Of a stretch of 64,000 nt of DNA, positions 8,849-16,736 are shown piece by piece. The first letter of the stretch is position 1; each line of letters starts with the position of its first letter. Below the pieces are notes generated by a model that saw only the letters and a program-made list of their open reading frames with translations, ran no database searches and was not told the DNA's origin. A program made the position numbers and the translations under genes. Source of the stretch: Pseudomonas haemolytica (GTDB taxonomy: Bacteria; Pseudomonadota; Gammaproteobacteria; Pseudomonadales; Pseudomonadaceae); the NCBI RefSeq assembly GCF_009659625.1, contig NZ_VOIW01000001.1:248001-312000 (forward strand). Direction: 5' to 3'.

Positions 8849-10213
8849 ATGAAAATAACTAAAAGTCTGTTGCACGTGGGTGTGCTTGGGCTGTCGATCC
8901 TGGCGAGCAACGTCATGGCGGCAGTCTCGGCGGATGAAGCCGCCAAGCTCGGCACGACCCTGACCCCGATGGGCGCCGAGATGGCCGGCAACGCGGCCGG
9001 TACCATCCCTAAATGGTCGCCAATGCCGACCAACGCCGGCGCGGTGGATGCCCGTGGCTTCCTGGCCAACCCGTATGCCAGCGAACAACCGCAGTTCACC
9101 ATCACCGCGCAGAACGTCGAGCAGTACAAAGACAAGCTGGCCCCGGGGCAGTACGCGATGTTCAAGCGCTACCCGGACAGCTTCAAGATGCCGGTCTACC
9201 CGACACATCGCGGTGCCACCGTGCCGGCTGATGTGTTTGCCTCGATCAAGAAGAATGCCACCACCACCAACCTGGTGTCCGGCGGCAACGGCCTGGAAAA
9301 CTTCGAGACCGCCGTACCGTTTCCGATTCCCAAGAGCGGTGTCGAAGTCATCTGGAACCACATCACCCGTTATCGCGGCGGCAGCGTGACTCGCCTGGTC
9401 ACCCAGGCCACACCGCAAACCAACGGCTCCTATAGCCTGGTGTACTTCCGCGACCAGTTCGTGTTCCGCGACAAAATGAAGGACTTCGACCCGAAAAACC
9501 CAGGCAACGTGCTGTTCTACTTCAAGCAGCAAGTCACCGCGCCGGCACGCCTGGCCGGTGGTGTACTGCTGGTGCACGAAACCCTGGACCAGGTGAAGGA
9601 ACCGCGTTCGGCGTGGGTCTACAACGCCGGCCAGCGCCGCGTGCGCCGGGCGCCGCAAGTGTCCTATGACGGGCCGGGTACTGCCGCCGATGGCCTGCGC
9701 ACTTCCGACAACCTCGACATGTACAACGGTGCGCCGGATCGCTACGACTGGAAGCTGGAAGGCAAGAAAGAAATCTACATCGCCTCCAACAGCTACAAGC
9801 TCGACGATCCCAAGCTCAAGTACGCCGACATCATCAAGGCCGGCCACATCAACCAGGATCTGGCGCGCTATGAATTGCGCCGTGTCTGGCACGTAGTCGC
9901 CACCTTGAAGGAGGGCCAGCGCCACATCTACGCCAAGCGTGACTTCTTCATCGACGAAGACACCTGGCAAGCCGCGGTGATCGACCACTACGACGGCCGT
10001 GGCCAACTTTGGCGCGTCGCCGAAGCCCATGCCGAGAACTACTACGACAAGCAAGTGCCGTGGTACGCCGTGGAAACCCTCTACGACCTGCAGTCCGGCC
10101 GCTACCTGGCCCTGGGCATGAAGAACGAAGAGAAGCAGGCTTATGACTTCGGCTTCACCGCCACCACCAGCGATTTCACCCCGGCGGCCCTGCGCCAGGA
10201 CGGTGTTCGCTAA
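8849..10213 (+). CDS. DUF1329 family periplasmic protein
   Basis: A 454-residue secreted protein: signal peptide MKITKSLLHVGVLGLSILAS ending at VMA near residue 24. The mature part begins with the family pattern AAKLGTTLTPMGAEMAGN. The fold is expected to resemble LolA/LppX-like lipid carriers, though that cannot be checked here. AGGAAG at 8835-8840 supports ATG 8849. Co-transcribed with the DUF1302 gene; a REPIN follows 20 nt after the stop. Likely shuttles or handles a hydrophobic substrate across the periplasm together with the DUF1302 partner. Confidence 0.8.
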   Translation: MKITKSLLHVGVLGLSILASNVMAAVSADEAAKLGTTLTPMGAEMAGNAAGTIPKWSPMPTNAGAVDARGFLANPYASEQPQFTITAQNVEQYKDKLAPGQYAMFKRYPDSFKMPVYPTHRGATVPADVFASIKKNATTTNLVSGGNGLENFETAVPFPIPKSGVEVIWNHITRYRGGSVTRLVTQATPQTNGSYSLVYFRDQFVFRDKMKDFDPKNPGNVLFYFKQQVTAPARLAGGVLLVHETLDQVKEPRSAWVYNAGQRRVRRAPQVSYDGPGTAADGLRTSDNLDMYNGAPDRYDWKLEGKKEIYIASNSYKLDDPKLKYADIIKAGHINQDLARYELRRVWHVVATLKEGQRHIYAKRDFFIDEDTWQAAVIDHYDGRGQLWRVAEAHAENYYDKQVPWYAVETLYDLQSGRYLALGMKNEEKQAYDFGFTATTSDFTPAALRQDGVR

Positions 10214-10232
10214 CCTGCACGAGTGACTCAAT

Positions 10233-10320
10233 GTGGGAGGGGGCTTGCTCCCGATAGCGGTGTGACAGTCAACGCATGCATTGACTGATCCGCCTCTATC
10301 GGGAGCAAGCCCCCTCCCAC
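10233..10320. repeat. REPIN-type inverted pair of REP sequences (copy 2), also a possible terminator
   Basis: Arms 10233-10256 and 10297-10320 are perfectly complementary over 24 bp and share GTGGGAGGGGGCTTGCTCCC with the other copies. TTTTT follows directly at 10321-10325, so on the plus strand it could also end the DUF1329 transcript. Confidence 0.9.
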
Positions 10321-10464
10321 TTTTTGTATGTGCTGTCTGTAGGGATATTTTTTGTCGCAGTTCTTTTTCAGCCAATTGTTGCAAAGATCTACAATCCCGC
10401 CGCTTTTACCGCTAGTCTGCGGACATCTGCAATGCCGACAACAGCCTTCTACAAGAGCCCGGCG

Positions 10465-13197
10465 ATGACTGATCTGTCCCGAATCCAAGCGCCTGCCAGG
10501 GTGGTGATCCCCACCCTGGAAGGTCGTTTCTACAGGCCGCCATTGCCTGACGGCTACGTGCTGCGCCCGCGCCTGTGCGAACGGCTGAATGCCGGCTTGG
10601 ACGGGCGACTGTTGCTGGTCTGCGCACCCGCGGGGTTCGGCAAGAGTTCGTTGGCGGTGGAGTTCTGCCAGGGCCTGCCAGCCCATTGGCGAAGCCTCTG
10701 GCTGGGCCTGAGCCCACGGGACAGCGACCCCGGGCGCTTCCTGGAACGGCTGCTGGATGGCTTGCAGCAATATTTCCCGCAACTCGGCGCCCAATCCCTC
10801 GGCTTGCTGAAAATGCGCCAGCGTCATCAACCCTTTGCCTTCGAAGAATGGCTGGATGGCTTGCTCGATGAGCTGGCGGTCCAGCTGTCGCCGCGCTTGC
10901 CTTTATTGCTGGTGCTGGATGACTACCACCTCGCCCAGGGCCCGGTGCTGGATCGCTGCCTGCAGTTTTTTCTCAATCATCTGCCCGATGGCCTTGTGGT
11001 CCTTGTTACCAGCCGGCAGCGCCCCGACTGGCACCTGGCGCGCCTGCGCCTGTCGCGGCACCTGCTGGAACTGCATGAGCAAGACCTGCGCCTGACCCAC
11101 GACGAATCCCTGGCCGTGCTGGATGGGCACAGCAGTGCGTTGCGCGGCGAGGCGTTGGAAAACCTGATCCGCCGTAGCGAGGGCTGGGTCGCCGGCCTGC
11201 GCTTCTGGTTGTTGGCGGCTTCCGAAGCTGGCGGTAATGACGGTGCCTTGCCCCAGAGCCTGCATGGTGGCGAAGGGTTGATTCGCGATTACCTGCTGGA
11301 AGAAGTCATCGACTGCCTGCCTGCCGAAGTGCAAGCGTTCCTGTACGACACCGCCCCTCAGGAGCGTTTTTGCAGCGAGTTGTGTGACGCCGTGCGCGAA
11401 GCCCATGACAGCGCGGAAATCTTGCGCTATTTGCAGGCTCATCAAGTATTTCTGGTGCCTTTGGATGACCAAGGCCACTGGTACCGCTATCACCACTTGT
11501 TTTCCGACCTGCTGCGCACCCGCCGCGAGAAGAGTGCCATCTTGCCGCCTGCCAGTTTGCACTTGCGTGCCTGCCGCTGGTTCAACGCCCAGGGCTTGAT
11601 CGACGAGGCGGTGGAGCAGGCGCTGCGGGCCGGCCACCTGGATGTGGCAGCGAACCTGGTACAGAACCTGTCCGAAGAGCAACTGTTGGCGGAGCAGAAC
11701 GTCGGCATGCTACTGCGCTGGAAGATGGACTTGCCCGACAGCCTGCTGATCAGCACGCCGCGTTTGATCGTGCTGTACAGCTGGGCGCTGGGGCTGGCGT
11801 GTCAATTGGATGCGGCGCAGGAGCTGTCCAGCTACCTCAGTCGTTTCCTGCCGGCGCCATCGGCCACTGCGCAAAAATCCATGCTGGCCCAATGGCTGGC
11901 GCTGAGCGGGATCATTGCCCGTGGGCGCGGGGATCGCGAATTGACCCAGCGCTATTGCAACGAGGCGTTGGAAAGCTTGCCGCAGAAGCGTTACGGCCAG
12001 CGTCTTATGTGCCTGTCGACCCTGTCCAACCTGGCGATTGTCGATGCCGACCTGTGGCGCGCCCGTGGCCTGAACCGCGAGTCCCTGGAGCTGGCGCAGC
12101 GCGTCGGCAACCCGCTGTTTGAAGCCTTGGCCCATTACGATCGTGCCCGGGTGCTGCAGGCGCGCGGCGAGATCCTGCGCTCCCTGGACGAAGTGCGCCA
12201 GGGTCTGGAGCGCCTGCACGGCTTGGCCCCCCAGCGCCTATATGCCGTGCGCGCGCGGTTGTCGCTGTACGAAGGCTATTTGCTGCTGGCGCGTTGCCAG
12301 CCCGAAGCCGGTCTTGCGCGTTTGCGCGCCGGCCTTACCGAAGCCCGCGCCTGCCGGGATATCAGTGTGCTGATCGGGCATTGTGTGATTGCCAACTTCG
12401 AAGGGCGGCGCGGCGACTTTTCCAGTGCCTTTGCCGAGTTGGCCGAGGCTGAGCGCTTGATGCATATCTGGGACGTGCCGCCGATCTACTACCTGGCGAT
12501 GATCACCCTGATCAAATGCGAACTGTGGCTGGCCCAGGGGCGCACTGACCTGGCCGACGCCTGGCTGACCCGGCTGGGGCAGACCTACAACGGCGAGCAC
12601 GCTGCCGCCGCCCCGGAGTTTCATCCGCACCTGCCGCAACATATCGAGCTGCAACAAGCCGCACTGGATGCCACGCGCCATCAGCCTGACAGCGCACTGC
12701 AACGTTTGGAGGCTCTGGCGCAGCAGGCCCAAAGCAGCGGGCGCCAGATGATTGCCCTGATGGCCTTGACCCAGCAGGCTCAGCTGCTGCTGGAGTGCGG
12801 TCAGGAGGCCACGGCCAGGTTGGTATTGACCCGCGCTCTTGAAGCCGGCTCGGGGGGCGCGCTGCAGCCGTTCCAACGGTTGCTGGAGGGTCACCCAGGC
12901 TGGATGCGCGAGCAGTTGGGCAAGGATACCCATGGCCTGCTGAACCAGAGCCTGCTGGCGCTGCTACCCCAAGCCAGCGTGGCCCAGACCTCGGCGCATC
13001 ACGAAACCCTGAGCACCCGAGAGTTGGCGGTGCTGCAACTGATTGCCCAAGGGTGTTCAAACCAGGAAATCAGCAACCAGCTGTTTATCTCCCTGCACAC
13101 GGTGAAGACCCACGCCAGCCATATCAACAGCAAGCTCGGCGTGGAGCGACGAACCCAGGCGGTGGCGCGAGCCAAGTCCATGGGCTTGCTGGCCTGA
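10465..13197 (+). CDS. LuxR-family transcriptional regulator with MalT-like STAND ATPase domain
   Basis: A large (about 910 residues) signal-transduction ATPase: Walker A in APAGFGKSS at residues 54-62, a Walker B-like LLLVLDDYH, a winged/arm region, long TPR-like helical repeats, and a C-terminal LuxR helix-turn-helix (LSTRELAVLQLIAQG ... TVKTHASHINSKLG) over the last 65 residues. MalT-type proteins bind an inducer on the TPR/STAND part and activate promoters. Start uncertain: ATG 10432 is also possible, while the frame's first start at 10324 lies next to the REPIN and is unlikely. Presumed regulator of the upstream DUF1302-DUF1329 operon. Confidence 0.85.
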   Translation: MTDLSRIQAPARVVIPTLEGRFYRPPLPDGYVLRPRLCERLNAGLDGRLLLVCAPAGFGKSSLAVEFCQGLPAHWRSLWLGLSPRDSDPGRFLERLLDGLQQYFPQLGAQSLGLLKMRQRHQPFAFEEWLDGLLDELAVQLSPRLPLLLVLDDYHLAQGPVLDRCLQFFLNHLPDGLVVLVTSRQRPDWHLARLRLSRHLLELHEQDLRLTHDESLAVLDGHSSALRGEALENLIRRSEGWVAGLRFWLLAASEAGGNDGALPQSLHGGEGLIRDYLLEEVIDCLPAEVQAFLYDTAPQERFCSELCDAVREAHDSAEILRYLQAHQVFLVPLDDQGHWYRYHHLFSDLLRTRREKSAILPPASLHLRACRWFNAQGLIDEAVEQALRAGHLDVAANLVQNLSEEQLLAEQNVGMLLRWKMDLPDSLLISTPRLIVLYSWALGLACQLDAAQELSSYLSRFLPAPSATAQKSMLAQWLALSGIIARGRGDRELTQRYCNEALESLPQKRYGQRLMCLSTLSNLAIVDADLWRARGLNRESLELAQRVGNPLFEALAHYDRARVLQARGEILRSLDEVRQGLERLHGLAPQRLYAVRARLSLYEGYLLLARCQPEAGLARLRAGLTEARACRDISVLIGHCVIANFEGRRGDFSSAFAELAEAERLMHIWDVPPIYYLAMITLIKCELWLAQGRTDLADAWLTRLGQTYNGEHAAAAPEFHPHLPQHIELQQAALDATRHQPDSALQRLEALAQQAQSSGRQMIALMALTQQAQLLLECGQEATARLVLTRALEAGSGGALQPFQRLLEGHPGWMREQLGKDTHGLLNQSLLALLPQASVAQTSAHHETLSTRELAVLQLIAQGCSNQEISNQLFISLHTVKTHASHINSKLGVERRTQAVARAKSMGLLA

Positions 13198-13209
13198 GAC
13201 CGTCGCCAT

Positions 13210-13767
13210 TCATTGCGCAGTGGGGCAGCCTTTGAGTGACGTGTCGACGGTTTGATTGATCAGCGCCGCGAAACGCTTGAGGTTGTTCTGGTGCGCTACC
13301 ACCAAGTCGTCAATGCTCGGCCCTGCGGGTGACTGCAATGTGCTGCGGCAGGTCAGGGCCGGGCGATCGCCATTGACCTGCCTGAGGCGCCAGCGCACGT
13401 CGAGCAACGCGTACTGCCCGGGTACCGAGTCAAAGCGCTGTACTTCCACGCGCAAGGTCACCGCTTGCCGGGGATTGCTGTTGGCCAGTTGATCCACCAA
13501 CGCGCTCCTCAGCTCATCGGCGAGGCTGGCGGCCCACCACTGGGTTTCAAGAATCGCCAACCCACTGTCGCCCTGGCGAACGACTATCTGTGCGCGGTCG
13601 ACCTGGGGCGGCACGCTGATGCTTTCGATGCGCACACCGCCGGCATCCGCTCGTGAGCTGCTACTCCAGTGCGCCGGGGTCAGGGTGTGGAAGGCGATGG
13701 GTTCACTGCGACACGCCGCGAGCAGCAGCAGGGTGGTCAGCAGCGTGATCTTCAACGGCAATGTCAT
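13210..13767 (-). CDS. pqiC: PqiC-like lipoprotein of the PqiABC lipid transporter
   Basis: A 185-residue ABC-type transport auxiliary lipoprotein with lipobox LLAAC after a short hydrophobic signal. In E. coli PqiC is the outer-membrane ring that docks the PqiB needle. GGAG 8 nt upstream supports ATG 13767; an ATG at 13785 overlapping the pqiB stop (ATGA) is the alternative. Last gene of the pqi operon, convergent with the LuxR gene and only 12 nt from it. Confidence 0.8.
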   Translation of the reverse strand: MTLPLKITLLTTLLLLAACRSEPIAFHTLTPAHWSSSSRADAGGVRIESISVPPQVDRAQIVVRQGDSGLAILETQWWAASLADELRSALVDQLANSNPRQAVTLRVEVQRFDSVPGQYALLDVRWRLRQVNGDRPALTCRSTLQSPAGPSIDDLVVAHQNNLKRFAALINQTVDTSLKGCPTAQ

Positions 13768-13781
13768 GGCGGCTCCAGGGG

Positions 13782-15431
13782 TCATTTGCGCGGTGGTCCT
13801 TGCAGGTCGGTCGGCGCGGCGTTATCGGGGCGACCGCGAATCAGCGACTCCGGATGCCGTCCGAGGTAATCCGAGAGCTCGCGCAGAGAGCGTGACATGC
13901 GCGCCAGTTCATCCAGGGTCTGGGTCAGTTGTTCACGCTGCGGTGAGTCTTCGGCCAGGGTTGAACTGGCCGATTGCAGGGTCTTGCTCACGTCAGACAG
14001 GGTGTTCTGCACGCCGGGCAATGTCTTGGCGTTGAACTGGGCCAGGCCCTTGCGCAACTCCACCAGGCTGCTGTCGAGATTGCCGGCAATGCGCTCGATC
14101 GGCAGTTGGTTGATCTTGTTGACGATGCCTTCGAATTTTTCCTGCAACTGTTCCAGGTTGCCGGGGATGGTGGGAATACCGACGGGACGCTGGTTCGGGT
14201 CAAACGCGACTTTGTCGGCTTTGGGGAAGAAATCCAGGGCGATATACAGCTGGCCGGTCAACAGGCTGCCGCTGCGGGCCTGGGCGCGCAGACCGTTCTC
14301 GATAAAGGTGCCGATCAAGCGCACGCCGGCCGCTTCGTCGTCGGGGTCGCGGTTAGTGGCTTTGAGCAGCTTGGTATTGGCCTCCCCGAGCAATTGTGGA
14401 TATATCACGATGCCGACGTTGACCGGGAAGCTGCGTTTCTTCGCATCGAAATCCAGGTTGATCGACACCACCTTGCCGAATTCGACGCCGAGGAACTCGA
14501 CCGGCGCGCCGACTTTCAGCCCGCGCAGGGCCTGGTCAAAGCGCAGGACCATGTATTGTCCCTTGCCATTGGGTGGGGCGAGGGCGCTTTGCTGATCTTC
14601 GAACAGCTCAAAGCCGCGATTTTCCTCAGCCGGCTTGTCGTTGGGGTTGTAGGGCGGCGCCTGGAAGGAGATGCCTCCCATCAACATCGACGACAAGGAT
14701 TCGGTTTTCAGTGCGAAGCCATTGGCACCCACGCTTAAATCGACGCCGCTGGCATTCCAGAAACGGGTGTTTTCGGTGACATACACATCATTGGGCGCAT
14801 GCACGAAGACTTCGATATTCACGCCCTTGCCCTCGTTGTCCAACTCATAGGCCACCACCTGGCCCACCGGGATTTTCCGGTAATAGACTGGCGAGCCGAT
14901 ATCCAGTGAGCCGAGGCCCTGGGTGTGCAGGGTGAAACGTTTGCCGGGCTCGCCGTAGGTGATGGGTGGAGGGTTTTCCAGGCCGGTGAAATGTTTGGCG
15001 CGGGTTTCGGATTGGCCGATGTCGGCGCCGATGTAGTCACCGGAAAGCAAGGTGTCGATGCCGGACACGCCGCCCGCGCCAATGCGCGGGCGTACCACCC
15101 AGAACTTCGAGTCTTCGCGGGTGAAGCTTTCGGCCTGCTTGGACAGCTCGATGGTGGCGTTGACACTTTTCTGGTCATCGCTCAAGGCGACGTTCGAGAC
15201 TTGGCCGATCACCACGTTACGGTATTTGACCTCGGTTTTGTTGGCCACAAGCCCGCTGCCGGTCTTGAAGTTGAGGGTGATGGTCGGGCCTTGTTGCATG
15301 ACGCTGTGAACCACCAGCGAGATGCCCACCAGCACGGCGACAATTGGCACGATCCACACCAGCGAAACGCTGAAGCGACGCGTCTTGATCGCAGGTTTCC
15401 CCGCAGGGGTGTCAACGTCGTGTGGCGTCAT
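13782..15431 (-). CDS. pqiB: PqiB-like MCE-domain protein
   Basis: A 549-residue inner-membrane-anchored periplasmic protein: one N-terminal TM helix (SLVWIVPIVAVLVGISLVVH), three MCE/MlaD domains (beginning near residues 45, 160 and 290), then a long C-terminal helix that in E. coli PqiB forms a needle-like tunnel for lipids between membranes. Length matches E. coli PqiB (546). Overlaps pqiA by 20 nt upstream and pqiC by a few nt downstream. Confidence 0.9.
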   Translation of the reverse strand: MTPHDVDTPAGKPAIKTRRFSVSLVWIVPIVAVLVGISLVVHSVMQQGPTITLNFKTGSGLVANKTEVKYRNVVIGQVSNVALSDDQKSVNATIELSKQAESFTREDSKFWVVRPRIGAGGVSGIDTLLSGDYIGADIGQSETRAKHFTGLENPPPITYGEPGKRFTLHTQGLGSLDIGSPVYYRKIPVGQVVAYELDNEGKGVNIEVFVHAPNDVYVTENTRFWNASGVDLSVGANGFALKTESLSSMLMGGISFQAPPYNPNDKPAEENRGFELFEDQQSALAPPNGKGQYMVLRFDQALRGLKVGAPVEFLGVEFGKVVSINLDFDAKKRSFPVNVGIVIYPQLLGEANTKLLKATNRDPDDEAAGVRLIGTFIENGLRAQARSGSLLTGQLYIALDFFPKADKVAFDPNQRPVGIPTIPGNLEQLQEKFEGIVNKINQLPIERIAGNLDSSLVELRKGLAQFNAKTLPGVQNTLSDVSKTLQSASSTLAEDSPQREQLTQTLDELARMSRSLRELSDYLGRHPESLIRGRPDNAAPTDLQGPPRK

Positions 15432-16056
15432 CCGAGCGCTCCTTATAGTGTGGGTTTTCCCAGATAAGCCGTGGATCGAAACTCATGGCCGCAAGCATGG
15501 TGAACACCACCACCAGGCCAAAAAACAGAATGCCCAGGCGCGGCTCGATAGTGCCCAGGGCCTGGAACTTCACCAGCGCGGCCACCAGCGCGACCACGAT
15601 CACATCGAGCATCGACCAGTAGCCGATCAGCTCGATAAACCGGAACAGCTTCGAGCGCTCTTTACGCGCCCAAAGGCTGTTGCGCTGCACGGTGATCAGC
15701 AGCAGGGCCAGTGACACGAACTTGATGCCTGGCACGGCGATGCTGGCGATGAAAATGATCAGGGCAATGTCCCAGGCACCATGCTGCCAGAACTCCAGCA
15801 CGCCGCTCATGATAGTGCTGTCTGCGCCCGAGCCGAGCATGGTGGTGTTCATGACCGGCAGCAAATTTGCCGGTACATAAAAGGCGAGGGCGGTGAGCAT
15901 GTAGGCCCAGGTTCGGGTCAGGGATTGAACCTTGCGCCGGTGCAAGGGCGCGCCGCAGCGGTCGCACTCGGTGGGTTCCAAGCGCATGTCGCAGGGCTGG
16001 CCGCAGGTATGGCACAGGCACAGGTTGAGTTCGCGGGCGGTGGGGGGTGAATTCAT
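15412..16056 (-). CDS. PqiA-like membrane protein, second half
   Basis: A 214-residue inner-membrane protein: an N-terminal zinc-ribbon (CLCHTCGQPC ... CDRCG) followed by about four TM helices. It equals the second half of the two-module E. coli PqiA. ATG 16056 overlaps the stop of the first half as ATGA, so the two are translationally coupled. The much longer frame reading up to 16476 is a shadow of the first gene. Confidence 0.85.
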   Translation of the reverse strand: MNSPPTARELNLCLCHTCGQPCDMRLEPTECDRCGAPLHRRKVQSLTRTWAYMLTALAFYVPANLLPVMNTTMLGSGADSTIMSGVLEFWQHGAWDIALIIFIASIAVPGIKFVSLALLLITVQRNSLWARKERSKLFRFIELIGYWSMLDVIVVALVAALVKFQALGTIEPRLGILFFGLVVVFTMLAAMSFDPRLIWENPHYKERSDDATRR

Positions 16057-16643
16057 ACGGTGTCCCACAGGTCGCGCACATCGCGCCCGGCAATGCGGAT
16101 GAGCAACAGGCTGAGGGCGGCCAAGGCAAACAGGCCGGTGCCGGGGATCACATCCAGCATGCCTGCCAGTTTGAACACCGCGACCATCGCGCCCAGCAGG
16201 CAGACTTCCAGCATGCTCCAGGGCCTGAGCGCTTCCAGCCAGCGCATGCACAGCTTGAACGCCGGGGAGCGCCTGCCGGCCAAGGCGTAACTCAATACCC
16301 AGATCAGCAACAGCAGCTGAAACACCGGCGCGATGATGATGGAAATCGCCGCCACCAACGCAATGAACGTGATCGGCCCAAGGCTCAACGCCACCACTGA
16401 ATCCCAGAGGGTCGCGCTGTTTTTGAAGCCCTGCAGGCTGATGCTCATCACCGGATAAAAGTTGGCGAAGGTCCACAGCACCGCGGCGGTCACCGTCAGG
16501 GCGAGGCGTTGTTGTACCGACAGGCCGTTATAGCGCTGCAGCACGCCCGAGCAGCGTACGCACAAGGCTTTTTGATGCTTGGCGAGCGTGACCTTTTCGT
16601 ACACGCAGTCGCAGTGTTCGCAGATGATCTGCTGATTCGCCAT
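16053..16643 (-). CDS. PqiA-like membrane protein, first half
   Basis: A 196-residue protein with an N-terminal cysteine module (CEHCDCVYEKV ... CVRCSG) and about four TM helices (for example LALTVTAAVLWTFANFYPVM). In E. coli one 417-residue PqiA holds both modules; here they are two genes with a 4-nt overlap. Paraquat-inducible A proteins are thought to supply or receive lipids for the PqiB tunnel. Confidence 0.85.
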   Translation of the reverse strand: MANQQIICEHCDCVYEKVTLAKHQKALCVRCSGVLQRYNGLSVQQRLALTVTAAVLWTFANFYPVMSISLQGFKNSATLWDSVVALSLGPITFIALVAAISIIIAPVFQLLLLIWVLSYALAGRRSPAFKLCMRWLEALRPWSMLEVCLLGAMVAVFKLAGMLDVIPGTGLFALAALSLLLIRIAGRDVRDLWDTV

Positions 16644-16736
16644 AGGTGCTGCTCCAAATGCGACCGGCTGCGGTGTTGGCCGCTGCCGGGGGGCAATCGC
16701 GTTTGCGTAGCTTAGCAGCGGATGCCACCGTTTTAC

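Noticed and set aside
7670-10384. 904-codon minus-strand open frame opposite the DUF1302 and DUF1329 genes
   Set aside because: It is rich in His, Gln, Gly and Val, has no family motif or ribosome site, and is antisense to two well-supported genes; a GC-rich shadow frame.
10324-10464. Upstream extension of the LuxR-type gene to 10324
   Set aside because: It starts right at the edge of the REPIN and adds a hydrophobic segment not expected in a MalT-like regulator.
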